From NCBI RefSeq assembly GCF_030397665.1, contig NZ_JAPUBT010000008.1, positions 99,511-163,510 of the forward strand: 64,000 bases of DNA. The letters run 5' to 3'. Every line of letters begins with the position of its first letter. The first letter of the stretch is position 1. Source of the DNA: Janthinobacterium sp. SUN073. Lineage in GTDB: Bacteria; Pseudomonadota; Gammaproteobacteria; Burkholderiales; Burkholderiaceae_D. Of this stretch, positions 1 to 7,668 are shown piece after piece. The notes beneath the pieces are model-generated. The model was not told where the DNA came from. It did not search any database and saw nothing but the letters and a program-made list of their open reading frames with translations. A program made the position numbers and the translations under genes.

Positions 1-60
1 CGTTAACTATCATCTATATCGTGACTGTGCACCGGCAACGACCACGCGGATACAGTTGGC

Positions 61-66
61 TATAAT
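61..66 (+). promoter_or_regulatory. Putative -10 box
   Basis: A perfect TATAAT lies 38 bases before the start codon of the gene at 104. No convincing -35 box is visible, so this rests on the -10 match and its position only. Confidence 0.35.
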
Positions 67-103
67 GTTTACCATCCCATAACACCGAAGAAATGAGAAA
101 CGC

Positions 104-763
104 ATGAGCGAAGCACAGAAGATTGGAGCATTTGATTTGGCGTCGGAATCTATCGACGAAGCTACAGACGCCATACTGGCAAGGCTTGCGCATGTGTACT
201 GCATACTTCAGCCGGAAAAAACGAGCGCTGACTTTTGGACCGACGTTATGACGCCAATTGCTGCTGCCACTCCAGACAGCCCACCATCCATCGGCCTCGA
301 CATCTACGCCGAACACTCCGAGCAAACTTACGAGATATTCCTACGATTGATTCTGAGGGTCATAGATCACGTTGCAGAAGCAACGACAGCAGATGAGCAG
401 CACACCCAGGTCAATGCGTGGGCACAAATCGCCAATGCCATGTACCAGTTGGGGATGCTAGAGAACTCGTTGGTGTTGGAGCCGGCCGTAGGCCAGATCA
501 TTGCGCACCGCAATTCTGATCGAGCTGCCGTAGCGGCAAAAGGCCGTAGCGGAAAATATGACCCACTCCGCAAGCTAGCAGGAGAGTTGGCGGTGAAAAA
601 GCCATTTACCAGTCGGCGCCAAGCAGCCTTGAGCATGAAGGCCGAAATATTAGCGGCGGCAAAGGATCTCGGCATATCGCTGTCTGAACTCCAAGCCGAA
701 CGGACTATCACTGGTTGGCTAGAAAGTATGACGTTTGCTAAGAAAACGCAAACTCTAACGTAG
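104..763 (+). CDS. Hypothetical protein, 219 aa
   Basis: I do not recognise this protein. It is mostly alpha-helical in appearance, acidic in the first 150 residues and more basic after it (RSGKYDPLRKLAGELAVKK), ending with a helix-turn-helix-like stretch around residues 175-210 (AEILAAAKDLGISLSEL). That C-terminal part could bind nucleic acid or be a structural helix pair; neither can be claimed. No signal peptide or membrane segment is visible. The ATG lies at a normal distance from a TATAAT box, and the gene starts the visible part of the mobile element. It is followed by the unrelated, more AT-rich gene at 900. Confidence 0.65.
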   Translation: MSEAQKIGAFDLASESIDEATDAILARLAHVYCILQPEKTSADFWTDVMTPIAAATPDSPPSIGLDIYAEHSEQTYEIFLRLILRVIDHVAEATTADEQHTQVNAWAQIANAMYQLGMLENSLVLEPAVGQIIAHRNSDRAAVAAKGRSGKYDPLRKLAGELAVKKPFTSRRQAALSMKAEILAAAKDLGISLSELQAERTITGWLESMTFAKKTQTLT

Positions 764-828
764 CAAACGCCAACGTCAGCACTGACAACGCTGGCGTCGG
801 CATAGCGGACGGGCTATATCTCGACATT

Positions 829-894
829 CCTTTTAATTAAAGTTCAGTTATCCGATCAGACGGTCGGGATTAAACAAAAACTCAAATTAAAAGG
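829..894 (+). promoter_or_regulatory. Leader inverted repeat covering the ribosome-binding site
   Basis: CCTTTTAATT (829-838) and AATTAAAAGG (885-894) are perfect complements. The right arm contains the AAGG Shine-Dalgarno of the gene starting at 900, so a folded transcript would hide it. A weaker inner dyad (TCCGA at 851-855, TCGGGA at 864-869) could extend the fold. This looks like translational control by RNA structure, but a protein operator is equally possible. Confidence 0.45.
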
Positions 895-899
895 AAAAT

Positions 900-1949
900 A
901 TGTCTATCAACGACTCCATCAAATCCGGCTACATCAATCCGAACCTTACCGTTGTAGTAGATAATGTAAGCAATCCGAATGGAGTATCACTAGATAAAAC
1001 GAAAAATATTAATATTTTAGCAAACACATCCATTCCAAGTTATCCTATTGTTGTCGTTAGCCCATCAAGCCAGATTATTACAGCGACTTTTAACTATTCC
1101 ACAATCGATACAAGCAAGCCGGAGAAAATATCGAATAGCATTCTTGTGATGGATGCGGTGGTTTATGAATTTCTTTCTGATCTTGAAAAAATCTCTGAAG
1201 CGGGAAAATCCGCCGAAAAAGAAAAAACTAATTTCACAAAAAAAGTACAATCCCGGGCCGTTCATGATTTGGCTAAAATTATTGGAATTCACGACAAATA
1301 CTTTAAAAATGTCGCCGCACATCAAACTTACATCCTGATGCAAGAGCTGCGTAAAAAAATCGGAATAGCAGAAAATAAGAAAACAACAGCCTTTCATTTA
1401 TTATCTCGCCAATATCGTGGCAATGATACTAGACAGGCTTCCGCTGATGCTAAGATTTTAAATTATGCTTATGAATTAAAGAAAGATGAGCACACATTCG
1501 CGCAATGGATTTTTGATTGCGGAGGACTAAATGCGGCGAAGGAAAAAAGTATTGGATACGAAAAAGAGCAAGCGAAAAAAAATGACCCAAATCCATATAA
1601 GGCTCCCAGTGTAGCGAAGCAAAAAGCTTTATTTAATGCCATGGAAAAGTCTGTACAAAATATTGCAAAGGCACAACAGACGACAGACGTTTTTTCGATT
1701 AAAAAAAGCGAATTGCCAGATATGTTTAGCACACTGCGCCCCTATGGCGGCAGCAACTGGCGCGTGTTTGCGGTAAATGTTGAAGAAGGCGAGGATGCTG
1801 AAGGCTATGCAGAGACGGTACTGCACTTTCATGCTTTCCATAACAAAGTTCCAGATCATGGGCGTCTCTACAAAGGTACACGCCTTGATGCTTCAGGTAC
1901 CAGCGACAGTGCGTGGCCAGAATGGATGCTAGAGAAAAAAGCTGACTGA
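900..1949 (+). CDS. Hypothetical protein, 349 aa
   Basis: This is an unrecognised cytoplasmic-looking protein with no signal peptide or membrane span. It has a beta-rich N-terminus (residues 1-75, many Asn, Val, Ile and Ser), a lysine-rich helical middle (about 90-260) and a compact C-terminus (about 270-349) with the patch ETVLHFHAFHNKVPDHGRLY. Lysine and asparagine are abundant and codons are AT-rich, unlike the chromosomal genes further right, which fits recent transfer. The start has AAGGAAAAT just before ATG, placed inside a leader hairpin. It may be a defence or phage-related effector because of its position in an element with a restriction enzyme, but nothing in the protein shows this. 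Confidence 0.65.
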   Translation: MSINDSIKSGYINPNLTVVVDNVSNPNGVSLDKTKNINILANTSIPSYPIVVVSPSSQIITATFNYSTIDTSKPEKISNSILVMDAVVYEFLSDLEKISEAGKSAEKEKTNFTKKVQSRAVHDLAKIIGIHDKYFKNVAAHQTYILMQELRKKIGIAENKKTTAFHLLSRQYRGNDTRQASADAKILNYAYELKKDEHTFAQWIFDCGGLNAAKEKSIGYEKEQAKKNDPNPYKAPSVAKQKALFNAMEKSVQNIAKAQQTTDVFSIKKSELPDMFSTLRPYGGSNWRVFAVNVEEGEDAEGYAETVLHFHAFHNKVPDHGRLYKGTRLDASGTSDSAWPEWMLEKKAD

Positions 1950-1972
1950 AAAAAGAAGGGACGTAGGCTAAT

Positions 1973-1997
1973 AAGTTATCGGGTCGGCCGATAACTT
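1973..1997. promoter_or_regulatory. Perfect 10-bp inverted repeat, TATCGG-N5-CCGATA type
   Basis: AAGTTATCGG and CCGATAACTT are separated by GTCGG, 24 bases after the stop of the gene at 900. There is no T-run, so a rho-independent terminator is not well supported. Spacer length and core (TCGG-N5-CCGA) match the dyads at 5853, 12762 and 13401, so it may be a diverged member of the same operator family. Confidence 0.45.
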
Positions 1998-2227
1998 CTA
2001 ACCGCAATCGGCATAGGCGACACGAGATCGATGCCTGACTGCAAAAACAGGTCAGGCTAGTAGCACACCTCACCCAAGCTAGAAAAAGCGCTGGCGTGAC
2101 GAACTCGTCAATCCTTGGCGTGGCTCAACACAAGCCAGCTAGTCCATCGCTACTGTGACCACAAAGACAACAAAAATCCAGTTGAACAACATTTTTATTG
2201 CCATTTGGAAATTCACGGCACCCATTC

Positions 2228-2240
2228 TGCTATAATTTTT
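2228..2240 (+). promoter_or_regulatory. Extended -10 promoter element
   Basis: TGCTATAATTTTT has a perfect extended -10 (TG-N-TATAAT), with a leader of about 105 bases to the ATG at 2344. The same 13 bases occur at 13531, again about 110 bases before a start codon, so two genes of the element seem to share a promoter type. The rest of 1950-2343 has no gene I can support. Confidence 0.5.
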
Positions 2241-2343
2241 ATAGCGTTTTATTCCGAGCAAATTTTCTGCCTCGAAGCAAGCGTGCCAACGATTGTGTCA
2301 AGCTAACGACAACAATCACAACAATTAACAAGTCGGAGAACAA

Positions 2344-3555
2344 ATGAGATTTAAGCATGGATATAGTCTAATTTTTGGAACGATGATCACACTAGCTCTG
2401 GTTGGATGCGGTGGCGGCGGTACTGCGTTGCCATCAACCACACCAGTACCACCGGTTGTTGTCACACCCCCACCAGCTCTACCTCCTATCGCAGTCAAGT
2501 CATCATCGTATGCAAATGCCAAGGATATGAACATTGATCCGCAAACGTATCCGAAGCTGGCGCAAAACAATGAACTTATTACCTCTGGCGTCGCGTTTGC
2601 CGACTTTTTCCAAGAAGGCAAGATGTCTATGGTTGCCTTTAGCAACGTGTTCGCTGGTGCTAACGGATTCGGTTCACTCGTTCCTGGTAAGGTTTACTTC
2701 TTCCAGAAAGACGCGAATGGTGCCTGGACGGACAAGACCGCTAGGGTATTAGATGACACCACCGGATGTCTTTCTCCGCGCAAAGTAATCGTCGCCGACT
2801 TTAACGGTGACGGTAAACCAGACGTGTTTGCTGCTTGTCATGGTATCGACGGGGAAATACCAGTTGGTGGTAAGTTTGGTGAACATCCAAGGATGTTACT
2901 GAGTCAGGTCAATGGCACTTATAAGAACGTTGACATGGGGTTTGACTGTTACTGCCACGGTGCTTCGGCTGCTGAAATGAACACCAAGGGTTATGCCGAT
3001 ATAGTCGTAACTGACTCAGCTATCCATGGTCAGCCGTTCTTTCTGATCAACAACAAGAATGGCACGTTCACTGCTGACTACCGCCGGATGCCTCCATCCA
3101 CCGAAAAGAACAGTTTGACTTGCGCTATTAGCTGCCCTCTGCAAATTTATAGCGTAGAGCTAATCGACTTTGATAATGCCGGAAAATTTGACCTGTGGCT
3201 CGGCGGCACCAACGATAAATCGATCGCTAGCTTTGCGCCGTCAATCTTCAAGAACCCTGGCAACAACGATTTTAGCAACGCAGCGGTGACAATTCTGCCT
3301 AGCGTGGTCGGGTATCCACTGGTCTTGTCACTAGACATTGTATTCGTGAATGACACGATTTATATGTCGATGGTGGACCAGAACTACGAAACCTTCGGCA
3401 TCCAAAAAATTGATTACAAAACATTGTCAAGTAAGTTGGTATATAACCATACAGGTCGATTCCCGAACAACTACTTGTGGGTTGACTGGGTAATGCCACG
3501 GAACAACAAGATCGTGTCCTTAGATTCAACCTTTGGGCTAGGAATTAACGACTAA
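2344..3555 (+). CDS. VCBS/FG-GAP repeat lipoprotein (copy 1)
   Basis: This 403-residue protein has a lipoprotein signal: basic start, hydrophobic stretch, then LALVGC with Cys22 followed by a Gly-rich and Pro-rich linker. The rest has FG-GAP/VCBS-type repeats, best seen at VADFNGDGKPDVFAACHG, where DFNGDGKPD is a typical calcium-binding loop; later repeats are degenerate (DFDNAGKFDLWLG). A beta-propeller fold on the outer membrane or cell surface is therefore likely. A distinctive CYCHGASA follows the intact repeat and is shared with the neighbour at 3837. GGAG lies before ATG. Binding of a polymer or a partner cell is possible but unproven. Confidence 0.75.
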   Translation: MRFKHGYSLIFGTMITLALVGCGGGGTALPSTTPVPPVVVTPPPALPPIAVKSSSYANAKDMNIDPQTYPKLAQNNELITSGVAFADFFQEGKMSMVAFSNVFAGANGFGSLVPGKVYFFQKDANGAWTDKTARVLDDTTGCLSPRKVIVADFNGDGKPDVFAACHGIDGEIPVGGKFGEHPRMLLSQVNGTYKNVDMGFDCYCHGASAAEMNTKGYADIVVTDSAIHGQPFFLINNKNGTFTADYRRMPPSTEKNSLTCAISCPLQIYSVELIDFDNAGKFDLWLGGTNDKSIASFAPSIFKNPGNNDFSNAAVTILPSVVGYPLVLSLDIVFVNDTIYMSMVDQNYETFGIQKIDYKTLSSKLVYNHTGRFPNNYLWVDWVMPRNNKIVSLDSTFGLGIND

Positions 3556-3836
3556 ATCCTCGATTTAAAAGTAGCCCTGCAAACGGGGCTTCCTACAATT
3601 TGTTTCACATCGCCACCTCGGCTAGCCAGCCATACTTGATGCCAATGCCACCAATCAAGAACCAAAAAAATCGTTCTTTTTGGCAATATATTTTATTCCA
3701 ATTTTAAAAATAAAAACCATTTATTAATTACTTTTACAGCAATTAATATCGAGAAAATTTTTCACATCGAGGCACGCGCACAATCATTGCGCTTAGGTCA
3801 CGGCGGCAATCACATCACGAAAAGATCGGAGAACAA
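3556..3836. other. AT-rich spacer between the two lipoprotein genes
   Basis: A weak hairpin (AGCCC...GGGCT, about 3573-3590) follows the first lipoprotein gene without a clear T-run. The last ~80 bases before 3837 resemble the corresponding bases before 2344, ending in the same CGGAGAACAAATGAGATT stretch, so gene and leader were duplicated together. No ORF is supportable here. Confidence 0.4.
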
Positions 3837-5255
3837 ATGAGATTTAAGCATGAGCATAGCCTATTTTTTGGAGCAATTTTCACGCTGGCTCTTACAGCTT
3901 GTGGCGGAGGTGGTTCCGCTTCGTCGGTACCCACTCCACCACCCCAAGTTGCAAATGCCCCGACTGCAACCGTAACGCTTAGCACGAATAAGGCAAAGAC
4001 TGGTGACAATGTGTCTGTTACTTGGAACTCTACGGATGCAACGTCCTGCGTCGGATCTGACGCGCTATCGACGAGTACGACTTCCGGCGCCACTGCTGTA
4101 ACTGCGGCGCCCGGTCAAACTAAGTTCACACTAACCTGCACGGGTGCAGGCGGCAGTAAGATCGCAACAGCTACGCTTGCTGTTCCGTTGCCAGTTATGG
4201 CGACATCAAATCTTAATGCAAAATCGCTGAATACAGCACCAAAGGCGATGCCGACATATGTAAGTACGAATGCCTACAATGAGTCTGCAGGCAGCGGGGT
4301 TGCTTTTGGTGACTTCTTACAAACGGGTGAGTTATCGTTGGTTGTTGCCACCAACAGGTTTTCGATCGACCCGACAAAACCCAATCCAGTAGGTGCCATA
4401 CATTTTTACAAGTATATGGATGGGAAGCCTGTTGATGTGACGTCAACGTTACTGACAGACACGACTGGCTGTGTAGCCCCACGTCGTGTCCTTGTGGCAG
4501 ATTTCAACAACGACGGTAAACCCGATTTGTTCTTATCGTGTCATGGTGCGGAATTTGGCCCAATAGCAAGCTGGCCTGGCGAACAACCACGCATTATTCT
4601 TAGCCAACCCGACGGCACCTATAAAAATACCCCTGCGCCGATTACATGTTACTGCCATGGCGCATCTGCTGGCGATGTCGACCGTGACGGCAATATAGAC
4701 ATACTCGTGAGTGACCTTAATCGCTCACGAGACGGTCGTTCTAGCTTTGTAATGCTGCGTGGAGATGGCAAAGGCGGCTTCCGCGAAGCTCCTACAGGGT
4801 TTATTGCATCAAATGCCGATTACACGATGTTTGACAAGGCATACTATAACGGCGCGTTTGATGTTGAATTGATTGACTTCAACGGCGACGGCTTGCTTGA
4901 CTTATTTCTTGGCACTGGAGAACTTCAGACAACACCGCGTATTTTATTGGGTGACGGTACTGGTCGATTCATGAACACCTTAGTTAGCTTTGAGAAGGGC
5001 CCTAGTGACTATCATCTCAACGACGCAGTCTTTTTGAATGGTTATTTGTATGTCTATACCAACCTAAACAGCGATAACTACAAGAGTCAGATTCGCAAAT
5101 ACGATCTGGTCACTGGACGATATACGCTGATTTATGATGGAGCAAAAGCTTATCCAAATTGGACAACATACAGTAACGATAACGTGTTCATCATGCCCTA
5201 TAAAGGTACCTTGGTAGCTTATGATAGCCGATTTTCGCTTGCTATCCCTATCTGA
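3837..5255 (+). CDS. VCBS/FG-GAP repeat lipoprotein (copy 2, with extra Ig-like domain)
   Basis: This paralogue of the gene at 2344 opens with the same MRFKH and a lipobox (LALTAC, Cys22). It has a domain the first copy lacks: residues ~40-120 look like an Ig-like beta-sandwich (TVTLSTNKAKTGDNVSVTW, paired Cys in ATSCVG and LTCTG). The propeller part keeps three good calcium loops: DFNNDGKPDLF, DVDRDGNIDIL and DFNGDGLLDLF. CYCHGASA is conserved. It is probably an outer-membrane or surface-exposed binding protein. The tandem arrangement points to duplication followed by domain gain or loss. Confidence 0.78.
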   Translation: MRFKHEHSLFFGAIFTLALTACGGGGSASSVPTPPPQVANAPTATVTLSTNKAKTGDNVSVTWNSTDATSCVGSDALSTSTTSGATAVTAAPGQTKFTLTCTGAGGSKIATATLAVPLPVMATSNLNAKSLNTAPKAMPTYVSTNAYNESAGSGVAFGDFLQTGELSLVVATNRFSIDPTKPNPVGAIHFYKYMDGKPVDVTSTLLTDTTGCVAPRRVLVADFNNDGKPDLFLSCHGAEFGPIASWPGEQPRIILSQPDGTYKNTPAPITCYCHGASAGDVDRDGNIDILVSDLNRSRDGRSSFVMLRGDGKGGFREAPTGFIASNADYTMFDKAYYNGAFDVELIDFNGDGLLDLFLGTGELQTTPRILLGDGTGRFMNTLVSFEKGPSDYHLNDAVFLNGYLYVYTNLNSDNYKSQIRKYDLVTGRYTLIYDGAKAYPNWTTYSNDNVFIMPYKGTLVAYDSRFSLAIPI

Positions 5256-5473
5256 CCATATCTCGGTTGAATGAAACTTGGGGCCGCATCAGGGATACGG
5301 AATTTTATGGGAACAGTTGATTTTTGCAAAATCCCAGCGGCCCCCTTGTGCACTTTCGACGAGAAAATTCAAACTCAAGAGCGTCCAGACTATCAGTGGC
5401 GATTTATAAATTATTTCTTGGACGGTCGATGCTTACGCTCTTACAGCGGTTGTGAAGGTGCTGGCAATAGTCG
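5256..5473. other. Intergenic region with a GC-rich inverted repeat
   Basis: GGGGCCGC (5280-5287) and GCGGCCCC (5337-5344) can pair around a 49-base loop that holds GGGA and TCCC segments. There is no T-run. This could be a terminator-like structure or a small RNA; a 68-codon frame here has no Shine-Dalgarno or recognisable protein and is left out. Confidence 0.3.
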
Positions 5474-5827
5474 TTAGCCGTTCGCAGCCTGTATCAAGCA
5501 CTTCGATAGCTTGTCGAAGTGCAGCAGCGCAGCCTGAGTAAGCTCGATCTGCTTGCGGCGCGTGTCCTCAGTGTCGGACAGCATAATCCAGCCCTTCTCA
5601 CGCATGGACTTGAGCCGACTGTGAACGGTAGCGGGTGAACCGAATTCGTCTTTGGCCATCATGTCACGGACAGACAGCCGCTGCTCATCTTGTCCAGCAC
5701 GGGCGACGATAGCAAGAATACGTTCTTCAAGGGGATCGAGCGAAGGCAGGGACGGCAAACCACGCAACGCTTCTGCCAACTGCAAGAAACGCATATAAAT
5801 ATCGGCAGGTCGTTTAGGATGTGTCAT
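5474..5827 (-). CDS. MarR-like winged-helix transcriptional regulator
   Basis: This 117-residue regulator contains a winged-helix DNA-binding domain over residues ~45-105: LSVRDMMAKDEFGSPATVHS forms the helix-turn-helix, followed by RLKSMREKGWIML and a basic wing (TEDTRRKQIELT). That order is typical of MarR-type proteins, though it is shorter than most. The start is placed at MTHPKRPAD because upstream codons read through an operator-like dyad at 5853-5871, 26 bases before this ATG, which suggests autoregulation. It lies downstream of the membrane protein gene (stop at 5908). The same dyad before the restriction-modification gene makes this the best candidate controller of the element. Confidence 0.7.
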   Translation of the reverse strand: MTHPKRPADIYMRFLQLAEALRGLPSLPSLDPLEERILAIVARAGQDEQRLSVRDMMAKDEFGSPATVHSRLKSMREKGWIMLSDTEDTRRKQIELTQAALLHFDKLSKCLIQAANG

Positions 5828-5852
5828 AAAATCGTTTAAAACTACTCGGGTA

Positions 5853-5871
5853 TTGTCGGACCAACCGACAA
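5853..5871. promoter_or_regulatory. Operator-like dyad TTGTCGG-N5-CCGACAA
   Basis: This is a perfect 7-bp inverted repeat with spacer ACCAA, directly upstream of the winged-helix regulator gene. Near-identical dyads with the same 5-base spacer are at 12762-12778 and 13401-13417. Together they suggest a dimeric regulator, probably the adjacent one, but binding is inferred. Confidence 0.6.
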
Positions 5872-5907
5872 CTGCAATTGCTACAAATTTTAGCACATAG
5901 CCTACCA

Positions 5908-6471
5908 CTAGCGCATTCGTCGCTGAGGCATCGGCAACAGCGATAGCAGCCACTTGGCCGTATACAGAACTATTAAGCTGCCAACCAGATCACCGATCAC
6001 CATAACAAAGAGACCGGGCACCAGTTGGTTACCCCCATGTATCGAGAACCATAGATGATGGAGTAATGGACTCGCAACTGAACAACCCAGTGCGCAGAGC
6101 AGCAAGCGTTGTGGCGTTAGATTGGTCAATGATGCCTGCAAACCGAATCGAGATTGCGCTGCTACATAGACAAGATACGGCCCAATAGCACCAGCTACTG
6201 TACCTGTTGTTGCGCGTAGCGCGTCACCTGGGAAGTAATACCAATAACAGGCAAACCAGCCAGCTACAAGCAGTCCAATCGCCCCTGCCCGTCCAAACAT
6301 CAGTGTACATAAAAGCCGTGTGCCAGCTGGAATGTAAATCCAACCGATGCCTTGTAGAAATTCTGCGCGTCGGAAAAACAGCTCGTTGACAACCATCATC
6401 GCCCCATGAAGGCAGATAGTTCCCACGACCATGTAGAAATCCATTCGGGAAGGCGAAACAGGCTGATTCAT
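5908..6471 (-). CDS. Integral membrane protein of unknown function
   Basis: This 187-residue protein has about five hydrophobic segments (MVVGTICLHGAMMVV, AGAIGLLVAGWFACYWYYF, a middle LLLCALGCSVASPLLHH, and a C-terminal LFVMVIGDLVGSLIVLYTAKW). It ends in a basic tail (PQRRMR). The spacing recalls membrane-embedded sensory modules such as MASE domains, but no signalling domain is attached and I do not assign it. The start at MNQPVSPSR is chosen over an upstream GTG; neither has a strong ribosome-binding site. It is 80 bases upstream of the regulator gene on the same strand. Confidence 0.6.
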   Translation of the reverse strand: MNQPVSPSRMDFYMVVGTICLHGAMMVVNELFFRRAEFLQGIGWIYIPAGTRLLCTLMFGRAGAIGLLVAGWFACYWYYFPGDALRATTGTVAGAIGPYLVYVAAQSRFGLQASLTNLTPQRLLLCALGCSVASPLLHHLWFSIHGGNQLVPGLFVMVIGDLVGSLIVLYTAKWLLSLLPMPQRRMR

Positions 6472-6590
6472 GCTGTATTGAAAATTGCTGCTGCGGTCAC
6501 CAAGACCACATCTCTCTTGCACAACAGTAACACATTCGACGCAAACAGTTCAATGTAAGTGCCCATGCATGCAACACAGCATCCGCAGGC

Positions 6591-6791
6591 TCAAGGCTTC
6601 TTTGAAGGTTGGCACACAGTGGCTGCTCCGTCACTGATGACATATGCCTTCCGTCTAATGGCACGAACAAGCACAGGCCCAGCCCCCGCCGGAATACGAA
6701 CAACTTTTGGGTTTGCGGGGTCAACGGGGTCAACTTCGGCTGCAGCCTTCGGCTTTGTTTTTCTTGCTTGACTGAATTCAACATATCGCAT
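6591..6791 (-). CDS. Small basic hypothetical protein, 66 aa
   Basis: An excellent Shine-Dalgarno (GGAGGTAG, seven bases before ATG) supports this as a real gene despite its size. The protein is basic at the N-terminus (QARKTKPKAAAEVD), has a Pro/Val middle, and ends with Ser-Lys-Lys-Pro. It lies 65 bases downstream of the recombinase gene on the same strand and may be cotranscribed. A role as a recombination directionality factor or DNA-binding accessory is conceivable from position only. Confidence 0.6.
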   Translation of the reverse strand: MRYVEFSQARKTKPKAAAEVDPVDPANPKVVRIPAGAGPVLVRAIRRKAYVISDGAATVCQPSKKP

Positions 6792-6856
6792 TGCAACTAC
6801 CTCCTGCCATATTTAGCAGAAGATCTTTGTATGCAAAAAAATACGCATCAGCCGAT

Positions 6857-7423
6857 CTAAGCAAGTTCGACAGCTACCCGCTGCATGTCGTCATTCACAT
6901 CAATGTAGCGCTGCGTGGTTGCTATATTTTGATGCCCTGCCAAAGCCATCAACACTCGTACGCCAACGCCCTTGCTGGCAAGATTTGTAATGAAAGTTCG
7001 GCGGCCTGAGTGGCTGCTAGCACCATCAATCCCGGCTTCCTTGTAGAGAAAGTGGAAGTGCTGGCACAGGGTGTTGGAGCTAAAGGCCAGACGCTTCTGT
7101 GTGTAGAACAGCGGCATATCGCCCTGCACCCGCTTAAGCGTAGCAAGGTAGGTTGACACTTCCTTTTGCAGGCGTTCGTTTAAAAAGACTGTCCGCGCCC
7201 TGCTCCCTTTGGTCTGTTCTGGCAACAATCGAATTTCCGATCTAACGCGTCCATCCTCCGAGAGCACATCACCGATCCGCAGGGCTGCTACTTCGCCAAC
7301 GCGCATACCGGCTAAATGCGTCATCAACAGCATTGCGCGATTTCTTGCTGCGTGCCGTTTAATTGCAATGAAAGCGAGAATTCGCTTGAGTTCTTTTTCT
7401 GTGAGTGTCTTTGCTTGTGCCAT
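6857..7423 (-). CDS. Short tyrosine recombinase (phage-type integrase, catalytic domain only)
   Basis: This protein cuts and rejoins DNA through a tyrosine intermediate. All catalytic residues can be seen in order: Arg in AGMRVGEVAAL, Lys in EQTKGSRART, HxxR in SSHSGRRTF, His in LAGHQNIATTQ and the nucleophile Tyr in QRYIDV. At 188 residues it lacks the N-terminal core-binding (SAM-like) domain of ordinary integrases (about 300-400 residues). It is the only recombinase in the visible element and the likely agent of integration, although it lies about 6.6 kb from the trmJ junction. The start codon has no good Shine-Dalgarno and sits next to an 11-bp inverted repeat. Confidence 0.85.
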   Translation of the reverse strand: MAQAKTLTEKELKRILAFIAIKRHAARNRAMLLMTHLAGMRVGEVAALRIGDVLSEDGRVRSEIRLLPEQTKGSRARTVFLNERLQKEVSTYLATLKRVQGDMPLFYTQKRLAFSSNTLCQHFHFLYKEAGIDGASSHSGRRTFITNLASKGVGVRVLMALAGHQNIATTQRYIDVNDDMQRVAVELA

Positions 7424-7427
7424 ATAG

Positions 7428-7472
7428 AAAACAAAAGGATTTAATGCACCCGAGGATGCAACCTTTTGTTTT
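7428..7472 (-). promoter_or_regulatory. Inverted repeat immediately upstream of the integrase start
   Basis: AAAACAAAAGG (7428-7438) and CCTTTTGTTTT (7462-7472) pair perfectly around a loop with two TGCA copies. The repeat begins five bases from the integrase ATG and may control integrase translation or be a recombinase or regulator site. Confidence 0.45.
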
Positions 7473-7629
7473 AGAAATCAACCGAAAACTGATGGCAAGT
7501 AATTGCCTTTAATTTCAATAGGTTAGCTGACAATGTAAGAATTTAGCAATTTCCTTATATTTTAAGAAGAAAGATATCTTTTAAAATACTTATTACATAT
7601 AAAACAAGAAGGAAGACTCCAAAGCGGAT

Positions 7630-7662
7630 ACTAGCACCGTCGCGTAGGGTGACAGTGCTAGT
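7630..7662 (-). terminator. Hairpin after the Type ISP gene
   Basis: ACTAGCACCGTC (7630-7641) and GACAGTGCTAGT (7651-7662) form a 12-bp stem with one wobble pair, seven bases past the stop of the gene ending at 7669. There is no strong T-run, so termination efficiency is uncertain. Confidence 0.45.
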
Positions 7663-7668
7663 CAGGCG

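Noticed and set aside
104-763. Assignment of the first gene as a toxin or antitoxin
   Set aside because: The possible C-terminal helix-turn-helix is too weak, and no partner gene is adjacent.
5271-5477. 68-codon plus-strand ORF
   Set aside because: No Shine-Dalgarno or family signature is seen, and it covers the structured 5280-5344 segment.
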